Source: Onchocerca lupi
Taxonomy: Eukaryota > Nematoda > Chromadorea > Rhabditida > Onchocercidae
Reading direction: 5' to 3'
Assembly: GCA_028564675.1 (NCBI GenBank)
Contig: JAOVVO010000253.1
Location: forward strand, 37,957 to 101,956
Length of the DNA stretch: 64,000 bases
Below, piece by piece: positions 12,540 to 24,800 of this stretch; position 1 is the stretch's first letter; each line of letters opens with the position of its first letter. Made by a program: the position numbers and the translations under genes. The notes under the pieces are model-generated. The model made no database searches. It saw nothing but the letters and a program-made list of their open reading frames with translations, and had not been told where the DNA came from.

Positions 12540-13330
12540 ATTACAGGAATACATATAACTGTACCTTCGGCACTAACTAATCCCTGGAAACCACTTTTCT
12601 TCCCTTCTCCCACCAAACAGGTACACTCCCTAGTATCAGAGAGGAGAAGGAACTGGTGCTGACTCCACTCAGTATTGTCATCAACAATCTCTCCCCGTCT
12701 AATCTGATGCACAAACAATCTCTAACTAATCGATGTACCATTGATAAGTCACTCAAACCAACTAAACTTCACTCTACCTGTAAGGGACATTGTGAAAACC
12801 AAATCCCTACCTCACATTTTACTACCTATGGAAGGACGTCAGAGAACTGTGGCCTGATGTAATGGCTCGTGCTTTTCGCCGTGTATAATCCTGTTGTGCC
12901 TAAAAGATGGGAATGGTGCCGATAGTCATCAACTTCTGTCTTGAGGATTCCGAATCTAATGGAACCATGTCACAATCTGGCGTTCTTATTAATTATATCT
13001 TATCCAATTAAAACTCTCGTAATCTTTGGAATTATAAGATAGAACTCCAACCGCGAGTTGTATCGACTTGACCAAGAAAATGAAAGGGAAGCCTCAATAA
13101 TGACGTCAAATTGTTTATCTCCAGAGTTTTCAGGGGATTTGAAACAGGAGTCTGAAATATTATCTTTGGCACTTCAGCATATGAAGATATCAATACTTCG
13201 AAAATAAAATACATCTAGATTTCATGCCAAAAGCTAACACGACAGATGGATTCCCCACATTGCGAGTGAAATCCGAAAAGAAAACAAGTCAGTGTGGCGT
13301 CCTTGAGAAATGATATACTTCATACAATTT
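12540..13330. other. Raised-GC segment of unknown origin
   Basis: This stretch is visibly richer in G and C than its flanks and is open in several minus-strand frames. After an acceptor-like ATATTTCAG (ending at 13156 on the minus strand) one frame reads FKSPENSGDKQFDVIIEASL and runs to a stop near 12995; a second open stretch covers 12527-12718. No family is recognised and stops break any long reading frame. It may be a decayed gene, an old transposon fragment or unannotated exons. Confidence 0.35.
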
Positions 13331-14794
13331 ATCCTTGACCATTCTTCTTCCACTGATTATCTTTACCTTTCATTTCTAGTAATTCTGTTACAGGAAAATG
13401 AAAAAAAAAAGTTGCTGAAACATTGGAACCGTCTAAAAAGCAAATGTTTGAACTGCAGAACTTAAAAGCTGATAAAGCTAGCTGAGAACAGCAAAAAAGT
13501 GGAATAGTGCCTTTTAAAAAAATTTTTCCTATTTAGGAACAAAAAATCAAAACCTGCTCTTCAATCAGTTCAATAAATCAAATTCAGAGAAATGCAGTAG
13601 GCACTGCCAACTGAATCAAATAAAGAAGAAATAAAATAGACTTAAAAAAACAATGCTTATAATAAAGTTTTGATTAGCATGTTATTCAGTTCGCTATTTG
13701 TGTAATCAAAAATCGAAATGAATCCTTAATAAATCCATAATGCGTAAAAAGTAAAGAAAACTATTGATAACATGAATTTCTGTTTGAAATCCTACACTAT
13801 CTTTCAGCATACTATTGCAAGTTTGTTTTTTAAAATTTCCTATCATGATCACATGACATTACTAACAGTAGTCATTTTCTGGGCAAAAATTGTTAAAAGT
13901 ATGCTGACAGAGAAATAACATAGTAGTAATTATGTCCCCACTGAACTATTAGCATGAAAATACCGTGATTGTTGGAATCATGAGGAATTCGGCAAAAAAA
14001 AAAAGAAGTGCATATGAAATGTCTTAGATAGATTATTGAGAAAATCCATGAAACTAAATCTAATGCTGGGATTATCAACTGTTTAAATCATATTTTATAA
14101 ATATATTCGCCAGATTGTTTGAATAATGAATAATGAAACGATCATTGACAGACTGCTGATTATGCTCGTGATAATTTTATCGTTAGGTCGAGAACACATC
14201 GACAAAGGATGAAAAAGTTTTAGCATCCAATGTATTGCTCCTTGTGTTATCATTAATTGGATGATATGATTAGACGAATAGCATTAACTTTAATAAATAA
14301 ACTCTCTTCAAATGTTAACACTCAAAGTTGTCAAAGATACTTATTTTATCGATCGGTGAGAGCAATATTATTGCCATGAAGGTCAAAGGTGAGTAATAAC
14401 TAGGATTGTGCAAAAGAAGATACATCATGTCTAATTGGGATATGCTGGCTCAAAGTTGTAACTATTGTCTGCGCTTACCGCACTAGCCAATTACAGCTAG
14501 CTCACCTAAATTAAATTTGCTAAGTAACAACAGGTAAAGAAAAAGAATAAATAATATAGCTATCGGTTAGTGCATTAAGTCATCAGAAATGCTCGTATTA
14601 TCAACAATTAGAAAAGAGTCGTCTAGATTGCGACATAGTGAGTTGCCAGGGAAGATCCATGCAGAGCAATACAGACATGCGTGCTGTCTGATTACATGCA
14701 GTGGAATGCAGTCTGCAGTTTCTAGTCTAGAATGAAGAGGAAGAGACAGTGAATTGAGCGATTGCAAGATTAGATGGGTCATGTCATATGCAGG

Positions 14795-14827
14795 CAGAAG
14801 CAGCAGCAACAGCAACAGCAACAGCAA
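14795..14827. repeat. CAG/CAA trinucleotide repeat
   Basis: About ten CAG or CAA units in a row. Read on the plus strand it would encode polyglutamine and on the minus strand polyleucine, but it is not inside any gene I can support. Confidence 0.85.
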
Positions 14828-15445
14828 TGCTCTCTTAAATGATACTTCTCAATTGATGTAAACAAACTACCGTATCTCGTCACGCGCTCACTATTCTCCT
14901 CCTTATATGATGACTGACTGCATTTTGATAACTATCATATGCATCTCTATACATGTGACACACATGGGTAGCAGTTGATGAGTGTACACTAGAAAAATAT
15001 GTTTTTTCAATCTATCTGAAATTTAAAACCTTCCATTATCAACCATCGCATTAGATAGGGCAAGATTTCACAATAAAGTTATTTCAATTCCAAAGAAAAT
15101 GATTAAAAAGGAGGAATGGGAACAATGAACTCCATTTTATTTTATTTTTTTTATTCTATAGGAGAGGCAATAAATAAACCATTTGCAAACATAGCGTTAG
15201 ATATACCATCAAAATGGCAGAAGAGATGATTTGAAAGATAAAATTTCTTCAAATAGTTATCACGAAGACATAGCACTAGTAAAAATCATTGAAAGCGAAA
15301 AATTAATGAAAAAATATTAGTGACCGCTCTTATCTATTTTCAGGAGATCTGGCATGCTAGAGAAAAGTTCAGAAATGGACAAATTATGGGTGAATCCGAA
15401 ATGGATAAGATCGCATTAGCAAACAACAATTCTCGAATTAGGAGA

Positions 15446-15493
15446 ACTTCACTTCCAAAACGAGCACTTACTTCACTTCCAAAACGAGCACTT
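15446..15493. repeat. Perfect tandem duplication of a 24-bp unit
   Basis: The unit ACTTCACTTCCAAAACGAGC plus ACTT occurs twice back to back without a mismatch. It keeps the frame of an open stretch at 15343-15523 that follows a good acceptor (CTATTTTCAG, ending 15342) and reads EIWHAREKFRNGQ ... SLPKRALT SLPKRALT. That frame ends at TAA and has no strong donor, so its coding status is open. Confidence 0.7.
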
Positions 15494-16533
15494 ACTCAGA
15501 TCTCGATAAATACCTACATCTAACATTATTGCAAACTGTGCTGCAGATAGTTACGGAAAGTTTACTGTGCACTTGATCCAATTATTTGGAGCTGTCCTCT
15601 TCCATCCCTTCCAATTAGAACTACCCTCTAATTTTCTTTACATAAATTTCTCGGAAATTACATTCCCTTTTTTTTGCTTATCCTTCGAATATGCGAAATT
15701 TCTAAATAACTGCATACACTTCGAATCCTTATTATTTTCTAGAAAAAATTGGAAATTTTCAGCGACATAAATGCAGCAAAATAGACTTTATTGAATAATA
15801 TGAAAGCATAAAGGCAATCATAAAGATAAGCAAACCATTACATCAAAGAACCTAAAATCCCACGTAACTTCAATGAATTACATTGCTCATCAGGTCTTCT
15901 ATCAAACTAACATTAGTATTAATGTTGCTTTAATTTTAGTTAAAAGATTTCCCTAACATTTTCATATCTTTTTTGAATTGTGAATCCCATCATAACTCAA
16001 TTAGAATTACGCTAATAATGATTCAAAACTGTATACACATGCTTGATGATGTAATTAAATTATGTATCTCCAAAGGTAAGACAATTAATGCATCGTTAGT
16101 CCATTCAGATTGAAATCAATCATCATAGGAGTGAGTGAAAGCAATTTAGGATAATATTCATTATTCTTACAATTCTTTGTAATCTACAGAGAAAACCGTT
16201 CACGAAACATTATGGAAAGCGAATACTTAGATGTGGCGACAATTTATTAACAAAACTAATTTTTTTTAATTATTAACAAAATAAAAACTATTGATAAAAA
16301 GTTGATTGCTATTACACCATTTTATTTGTTATTTCATAAGTATATAATAAATTTTTAAATAATGTGATAGCAATAATCGCATTATTGTCAAGTTAATTGA
16401 TATGATGCCGTCAAAAAAGTGGAACACAATGACAGGAAAAAGACGCTATAAGTGCGTGCACGACCACAGAAGTACATCCCACTTCCAAAGGTGAGAAATA
16501 GCAATTTACAGAAATTATTCAGACCTGATTCAC

Positions 16534-16709
16534 TTTCCTTTTTTAATTCCGGCAGTATAGCTGTTAAAGATGGCATCTGCTTTACAGCTGTCATTACCGT
16601 AAGCATCATTTGGTTTACTGCCAGAGTCACTGGAATGAGGAAAACTTGGCGCGTATTCAGCTTGGGGGTTGAATTGGTTTCTTTGGAATTTATCATTGTC
16701 CCGTGACAT
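16534..16709 (-). CDS. Candidate first coding exon, unidentified gene
   Basis: From an ATG at 16709 the minus strand reads 58 codons, beginning MSRDNDKFQRNQFNPQ and containing SFPHSSDSGSKPNDAYG, before a donor-like GTGAAT (phase 2). The Asn/Pro/Ser/Gln-rich composition looks protein-coding rather than random. A possible next exon starts at 16481 after a 52-nt intron and reads GMYFCGRARTYSVFFLSLCS, which is hydrophobic. The acceptor there is poor, and I found no further exons or family match. Confidence 0.35.
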
Positions 16710-16854
16710 TTTGTATGGAAATTCTATAGAAGAGATTAAAGCTACTTGTAAATATAGGAAAGAAGCTGTAAAATTAATGCATCATTATTTTCTGCTTCTG
16801 AAATCTTCGAATTCTTTTCTTTTGTCATATGCTTTTAAATATATTCCATTGCAG

Positions 16855-16905
16855 CACCAACTCAACTTGGCATTCCTGATCAAAATTGGAAGCCGAACAA
16901 GCAAG
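16855..16905 (+). CDS. Candidate 51-nt exon, plus strand
   Basis: A good acceptor (CATTGCAG) and a consensus donor (GTAAGT) bracket 51 nt. One frame gives PTQLGIPDQNWKPNKQ with split codons at both ends; another, in the phase used by the first recognised GMP synthase exon, gives HQLNLAFLIKIGSRTSK. It could be an upstream exon of GMP synthase, which lacks a resolved first exon, or belong to a separate short gene. It starts only 146 bp from the ATG of the minus-strand candidate at 16709. Confidence 0.35.
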
Positions 16906-18816
16906 GTAAGTTATATATCCTGTTCATTCTAACAGTATGATATAGAAGTTTGTCAGGGATTTTCCTGCAAATTTATGGTTAATGCTCACCATTGAGCTAT
17001 TTCAACATCTTTCTTGCTCTATTGCATGATATTTTTACATTTATAAGTTATGTTACCTATTTTAGTATGCTATTTATATATGTTAAAAGAGTGTAGAGCG
17101 TTTCTGTTTACACCTATAACTACTTATTAGTAATAGACCACTTGAAGACAAAGTTAAAATAAAACTTAAACAATTTGCTAATGTAAAAAATTACCGATCT
17201 TTCATAAAGTTTGTGTATTTTAAGAATGCGGGAGGAAGAGGAAGTTTGTTTAGTTTATGAGTTTGTCATTGATTGAATACGATTACTGAGCTCATTTCTT
17301 TTCCCAATATTTTAAAATACCACTACATTATTACAAACTAATTTTTTTAATATTTCGATTATTACTGCATCAAGTTTTCGTTTTTTTGCTAACTATTTGT
17401 CATATTAACATAGAATCTGATCGATCGATGTATTTTCTTATGGTATTAGTAAATCATACAATTATATTTACTTGGATTTATAGAAATACTCATGGTTTAA
17501 ACAGTAATATAGCAAAAGTGTTTCAGTTCCTGTTCTCATAAACACTATTGTGATGCTGAAATTAGCGTACAGCCATGTTCATCTTTTTGCTCTATACAAT
17601 TTTCATATTTCAGTTAAATTTTTGCTTGAAATCACATTATAATCAAGCTCGCTGACTCTTTGTCGACTTATTTTATTTTCTTTTTAATTTATTTCTACTG
17701 TTGAAGCGAGATAAAAAGAGGGAACTTTGTTGATTGTTGCAGATAAAAAAATATTTAATGCCAAGCATTATTTTTCTGTGCTGCAGTAATAATTAAATTT
17801 CAATATCGACAACGCATATCTTCGTGCACTTGATATCCAAAATCTTATAGAGATGTCTAATTTACGAGGTATCCTAATACTGTATATTTAGTTCTGAATA
17901 CCAATTATCTAAAATCGATACTTATATGCATATAAATGAATTTTAAATATTTTTTACCGTAAGCTTAATACTTTGGTTTGGTACATTGAAGTCTCTTAAT
18001 CTCATCTGGTTTTTTTGTCATTTCTTGATTTTCCATTCATGTCACTATTGTGTTTTGTGAAAGTTGATACTTTTTGTTCAGAACGGTTGTGGTTACTCAT
18101 TGCAATGTTCCGTTTTTTTTTTTTTGATTTTTTGTTACTATTATGTTTTGAAAATTGGTTTTTTTCTATAATATTTTATCTTAATCTTAACTTCTTATCT
18201 ACTTTTTAATTGAAAATACTGCTCAGAATCATCAAAGCCGAAAATTTCATTTCCCTTTCTGAAATTCCAGTTTTAAATTTGCTTTTAACTTTACATTATT
18301 CCGAAAATATATGTTTCCATCATTATACTTCTGTTTTTGAAATTCATAACTAAATTGGCTTATTTATTCGTTTTTTAAATATCGCTTCTGTTGATGGTTT
18401 TAGTTCAATATCTTTAGGATGCAACATAATTCCCATTTCATATTTCTGGAATTTTTTTAGCTGTTGTTGCATTTAATTTGTTTTGGACTTCATATAATTT
18501 ATGGAATAGTATGATAATTTAAGAATTATAAAGTGCATAGAGATAAAATCCTTCTTTATCTAAATTGTACTGGAATGGCAGAAATTTTTTTGTTATAAAA
18601 TCAGAAATAGATCTAAACTGTTATTTAAAGAAGGGGAGGCGGTGTAAATTAGTAAGGAATATTCGAAGTAATTGAATTGAAAAGAATTATGTGTAGGGTG
18701 TATGTAGCGATTATTTTTTGTTCATCTTTCTTAGTAAATTTAAATAATAATTTATCTAAAGCAGGTCTTTAATAGGAAATATTTAGCATTGTTTTTTAAA
18801 ACAATTCTGTTTGCAG
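16906..18816. other. No supported exon; probable 5' region of GMP synthase
   Basis: About 1.9 kb of AT-rich sequence upstream of the first recognised exon of the GMP synthase gene. The acceptor at 18816 shows that at least one exon must lie upstream, so this is likely a large first intron and/or promoter. Nothing else is visible. Confidence 0.4.
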
Positions 18817-21800
18817 CATTCATCGCATAATTTGCCTTGCATTTATACTGACGAATACTTTTCCGCCAGTGAGCAGGAGAAGAACGTAGTGCCAGTTCGA
18901 AGTGCATATTTAAAGTTGCTTAACACGGGTTCCTCGTTGTCTTCATCATTTGAACCAAATAATCCAACTAATCCAATATCTGAATCGTCACATAACAAAT
19001 CCGATACTCTTGATAGTACCAAAAGTAGCGATTCGTCCTCTCTCTCGAGGACATTACCCAATTTGTCGAAAAAGCATACAAACATTTTGTGGCCATTTTT
19101 GCGAAAAAAAACAAAGGTATTTCCTATACAATTAATGCTAATGCGAATAAAATAGGCCCATTTCCAGAACTGAGATGCAAAAATAATTTTGCTCATAAGT
19201 TGTCAACAAATTTGGAAGCTTTCAAGCACAAATTAATATATAGAGTTTGGATACATTGCGAAATACATTGCTACTTTTATGTACTCTATTTTCATTTAAG
19301 ACTAATTCAAATTAATATGATTTGAAGACGAATTATTTTTCAGTTATGTTCAAAGCATAATTCATTAGTTTCATAATTAAATTGTCATTATCTCAGTTTT
19401 TCTCGTCAATATAAAATATATTTTGAATTTTCACCATGAAATTTTATAGAAACAAATAGGTTTAATGTTTGTGGATCAATGGATTTTATTTTGCAGCGAA
19501 GTTCATCATCAGGAAACAGTCTCGGAAGTGGCAGTGACCACCGCGAAACAAACAGAAATAGTGAAGGCGAGGCGATGAAACGAACAGCATCCCCGACACT
19601 GCCGGATGGTGCTACACAAGCTAAATATGAGCCTTCCATATGTAACGGAGAAATTGATATGTCTAGCTCATTTCTTGCTGTTAATGCAACAGTCGGTATG
19701 GATTCCTTGAAGGTAAACTTACTTTCTTTAAACTCATTAAAGCGCCTATCCTAAAAGCCCATGAATACTCCAAAAAAAAAGAAAACTGGTTGCAGCAGAA
19801 CGCTGTTCAGTAACAATGCGATTATTAGATAATGAAAAATGGCATTTCAAATTCGGTGATATATGATCCAGTACAATTCACTGTCGCATTTATATGGAAA
19901 AATGGGTTAGCAAAAATACGGGTATCGACACAGCAGAAGTATCTGCTGTCTTAGTCGAAATAATATATTTATATTAAAAGCAGTTATTTTTATTTTGTCG
20001 CCTTCTGATTTCTTCATTCTTGTAAATATTTCATGAATGCATTGCGTAATCTAAATCGAAAATTATATAAGTTTATTTCTTGTTCATTGTTTGACTGATT
20101 AGATTACTTCTTAATTTAATCACTTGGTTTTTAGTTTTTCAAAATCTGCGGTTTTTTTTTTTATTATGTCTGTGAAGATGTTGTTGCTCTTTTATATGTT
20201 CATAATTCAAGTCAAAATAAGGACCAATTTTCGAATAAATTATTGATAATGTTAATAGTTGAATTAAGTGTTTTCTTTTTCCATTTCATAAGCAAGAATA
20301 TATCATTATTTCTTCTGCGTTCATTGCATATTCTGTATTTGAAATTACTACTTGTAAAAATGCTTCTATTTTGCTTTATCTAGCAGAATATTTTCAAAAG
20401 ATGCATTCTACTTGAAATCTTGAGAGACACTTTTTTTTGTGTTTAAAAGCAATGTATATGCAGTGAGAAGAGAGGCACAATTTCCAGCTGAAATATGATG
20501 AGACCAAAAAATTAGAAATCGGAAAGAAAAACGACGTTCATCTGTTGTAATAGGAAACTTATGTTATGTCTTAAAAACTTATGTTGTTAGAGATGAGATT
20601 TTATGACTTCATTATCAATCAGTTTCATTGTCATTATTTTAAATGAAGATATGGTACGATCTGTAGCTTTCTTTGTTTTAATAAGCATGAAACGTGCAAG
20701 CAGTCTCATTGATACACAGTGTAACATCTCTCAGTATCTCTCACTACCAGTAATATCAATTAATTGGTAATGATCTCGAATTCTTGCCCTCATACGATTG
20801 TTTGAAGGGAACTTTATTGTCGCTTATTTGTATCAGTTCGCGAATTTCTCTGAAATGCTCTTTTCCGGTAATTCAGATCCACAGATTGTGCTTATAACGA
20901 TACTTGATCATAAGACATTTTTATCTAAGAGTTGATTAATTTGTAAAATATTAAAAGAAAATCAATGAGACAAAAATGTTCTAAAGGATGTGAATTGTGA
21001 TGCGTGGATGAGGACGATTGCGATGGTTCGTTAGTGGTTGGACTTGCAGCACCGGTAGAAAGGTACGCATGGATGTAAGAACGATTGCGTGCTTGCTGCG
21101 GGTTCTCGTTCATAATATGCGAGGAGGGAAAACAGCTGTGTGTAGTGCGTGCTGCTGCTACTGCTGATAATGCTGACTCGTGTTAAAGTGTGCATATATG
21201 TGTATGTATGTATGTGTGCTTAAATATATGTTGATGTGTTAAAAAGTTTATTCCAGTGTCATACTTTACAGCCCCGATTTATGCTTAATTATAAGTTCAT
21301 TTTGAAGACAGTTTTCTGTTCTGCTGGGGATTTTCTTTCATTATGCTTCCTTTTTTATTTCTCAAAATAGCTTTTTGAATTTGAAAAATTAGCAGCATTA
21401 ATGAGCGTTTTCAGAGTGATGAAGGAAAAAAGAATTGCATTAGGCGAAATGGAAATCAGTAACACTTATTTAGTTTGTAGTAAAAACGAAAGAAGAAGAA
21501 ATGATAACTGTAAACAGTTTGCAAGAATTTATCTGAATTTTCTTGCCGAAAAGTTTATTCAAATGCAGGAGAGTTCGTTAGAATTGTGATTAAGAAAAGT
21601 TATATTATTTATGCAATACAGTTGTCCCATATTATTTTCATATGCTTTTATATTTGGAAAATATTCAATTATTTATTTAATATAATTACCCAATATTCGT
21701 AGTGTTTTAATTGCAGCAAGGAAAAAAAGGAGAGGACTCTCCGCCATTACAACGTACGATTCCACTAATCAACGATTCTCACATCCCTTGTTCCATGAAT

Positions 21801-24800
21801 GCATCGGTGAGTATGGAGATACAGCTTGTTGACTGTGCCAATGGTAAACAAGCGACAGATGTTCTAAATGGGATCACTGCTAATGCAACTCATTTGAATG
21901 ATGCTAAGTTAGAGAATGCTTACAAAGAAGGGGTCGCCATATTGGATTTTGGCGCTCAGTTTGGAAAGGTTCATCATTTATGCTATTACTTGAACTTGCT
22001 ATTAAGTATAGAAAAAGAAAGAACTGCTGGATATGCAAGCATCCCTTGATGAAATCCAATGAATTTGAGTGCCCCATATTATTAGCTTATCTGGTATTAG
22101 ATTTTTTTTTTTTTTTTTTGAGATTATTTCAAGAAGTGAATTTCCAAATTATCTCATATTCAATACTTATTTCTTGGGATAGATCTGCGTTTGTAAACAA
22201 AAAAATGATAGTGATAGATAAGAATAAGTGATTATTGTCTTGCTTCTTCCCAAGAAGCTTTTGAGAATATATTATGCATATTAAACTTTCTTTGTCGTAA
22301 TTTTACTCTTGGGTATATTATTTGTTAGACTTGTCGAGAAGTTTGTAAATACTTGTTTGTAATGACAATGAAATAAAGTAAAAAATTATAACTTAACAAT
22401 TGTTCATTACAAACTTCAGTTCACACTGTACTTCATCAAAATTTGAAATGACTTGTGTCTGCTTCTCTTAAACTGTTGTTTGGAGTTTAGAATTTCTTGC
22501 ATGTTTTTCGGCAAGTAGATCCAGAAACAGGAAGATACCGAATTTACGGTTCATTTTCTTAATGTTTTCCTATAATGTCTTCAGTTTTTAGGTGATCGAT
22601 CGTCGAATTCGTGAGCAGAATGTCTTCAGCGAAATTTTGCCATTTAATACAAAAGCAAATAATATGGTTGAGAGAGGATGCTACAAGTATGTGTTAAGCT
22701 CTGTTAGGTAAACGGGGACATCTCATAGATTTTCACTTGCTTAATCCACATTGTATATGGCCAAAATGATAGTTTTCCTTATTGATATTAGTTCCTTTCT
22801 TGTTTTTTTTCCCGATATTTTTTAAAGTTATTTAATTTTTCTTTGCTTGAAAAGTATAAAATCTCTTTGTAGAGCAATCATATTGAGTGGTGGACCAAAT
22901 TCTGTAAATTCATTTGATGCACCTGAATTTGATCCTGCCATATTAACGTGTGGTATTCCAGTTCTCGGTATTTGCTATGGTTTTCAGGTATCTTTTCATT
23001 TTTTTTTCTTTTCTACAGCATGTTCCTCAGTAATGTTTTTTGATGCGTGAAATTTTATTCAGTAAGATAATTTCTCCTGTTTGAATTGGAAATATTGTGT
23101 CATTTTTTCAGTTGATAAACAAAGCATTTGGAGGATATGTGTCTAAAAAATCTATACGTGAAGATGGGCAACTTGAGGTATTTTCAGATATTTTTCGAAA
23201 ATCATGTAGTGATGTAAAAGAACAAATAAATTTTTATGACACTGCAATGACACAGTGAAAAAGAAATAAACTTATTGGTATATATTTAATGGATTTATAA
23301 TCTTTAGAATAAAATTATATGAAAAAATTCTGGATGCGAAAACATCTTGGGTCGTATATCGCATAGACTTGAATAATTAGAAGTTTTGATAAGGTTCAGT
23401 TCAGTCGTCGATGATCATTTTCAGAACTCTGTCACAATAGCTTTCCATTCCAAATTCTTCGATTTTTATAGATCGATGTTGATACTACCTGTCCATTGTT
23501 CAAGGGACTTGCAACTCGGCAGAAGGTACTGCTAACCCACAGTGATAGTGTCACTGAAAGAACTGTAGCTAATAATTTCAAAATCGTGGGTAGGAGTGGA
23601 AATTTTGTTGCAGGTTAGTCTAATTTTTTTTTTTTCTTTCGAATATTTGATATTCTGAAAACTTTTTGAGAGCTTCAACACTATGCTCCTTCATTTCATG
23701 CCATATGCATACATGCTTTTTATTTCGAAATCATAGAATTATCACAACTTTTTCTCTTTCAAACATCTTTAGCAATTGCTGATGAAAGGCGAAAATTGTA
23801 TGGTGTGCAATTTCATCCTGAAGTAGATTTATCTATCTGCGGAAAAGAAATTTTGCATAATTTTCTCTTTGACATTGCTGGTATTACTGGTGATTTCACA
23901 ATAGACAATCGTGAGCAAAAATGTATTCAAGAAATTCGTTCTGTTGTGATGGATAAAAAAGTGTTGGTAAGTCTTTGGTACTGTAAAACATTCATATATG
24001 AATAATCTGTGATTCCAGAAAGTTCTTTTTCAGTCTGTTTTATATTAAGATGAATCATATGCCGAAAATATGTGGTAGAAATTTATCGATTATAATAGCA
24101 CAGAAAATATGTTTAGGTAATGGTATCGGGTGGGGTGGATTCAACGGTATGTGCTGCTCTTCTTCATAAAGCTTTAGGAAGTGATCGAGTGATTGCTGTA
24201 CACATTGATAACGGTTTTATGCGTTCCAATGAAAGCGATCGCGTTGTGGAATCGTTGAATAAATTGAATTTGAAAGTGCGAAGTATGTCGTATTTCTTGC
24301 TTTGATTTCTCGATTTATACTGATAAATTTCTTGGTTCCCTTACCACTATTAAAAAATTTTTTACTTAAATAATGATCTTAGTATCCATACGAAACATTA
24401 ATCTTTTTTTTAAATCATTAAATAGCTTTTAGCATTACGTTTTAGAAGGTTGATGCAGAAATATCGCACAAATTTGTATAGTGAAAACTAATTCATAAAA
24501 TAATTAATTATATTTAAACTTAAATTCGAAATATGTAAGAAATGATGCTCATATTTAAAATAATTGGCTGAGTCGGACTATAAATTACATAACATCGGAA
24601 AGAGATAATTATTAAGTTTTTAAAAAAAAAAAAAAAATTTTAAAGACTTGTAATCTGTTTATCTTAATAATTACGTACAGACTTGAAACACTTTATTTTA
24701 ATGGGCTATTTTATTTAGCACGGCAAAATATATTTAAAATGTATTTTTTAGGGTATAATGCTTTCTATGCTTTCATGAATGGCCGAATATCAGTTGGAAA

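Larger units (their letters stand above)
13331..16533. other. Long stretch without a supported gene
   Basis: About 3.2 kb of AT-rich sequence with no gene I can assemble. It contains the CAG/CAA microsatellite at 14795 and the duplicated 24-mer at 15446. A short plus-strand start, ATGAAGGTCAAAG followed by GTGAGT, lies at about 14379-14392 and could be a first exon, but no partner exon is certain. Confidence 0.4.
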
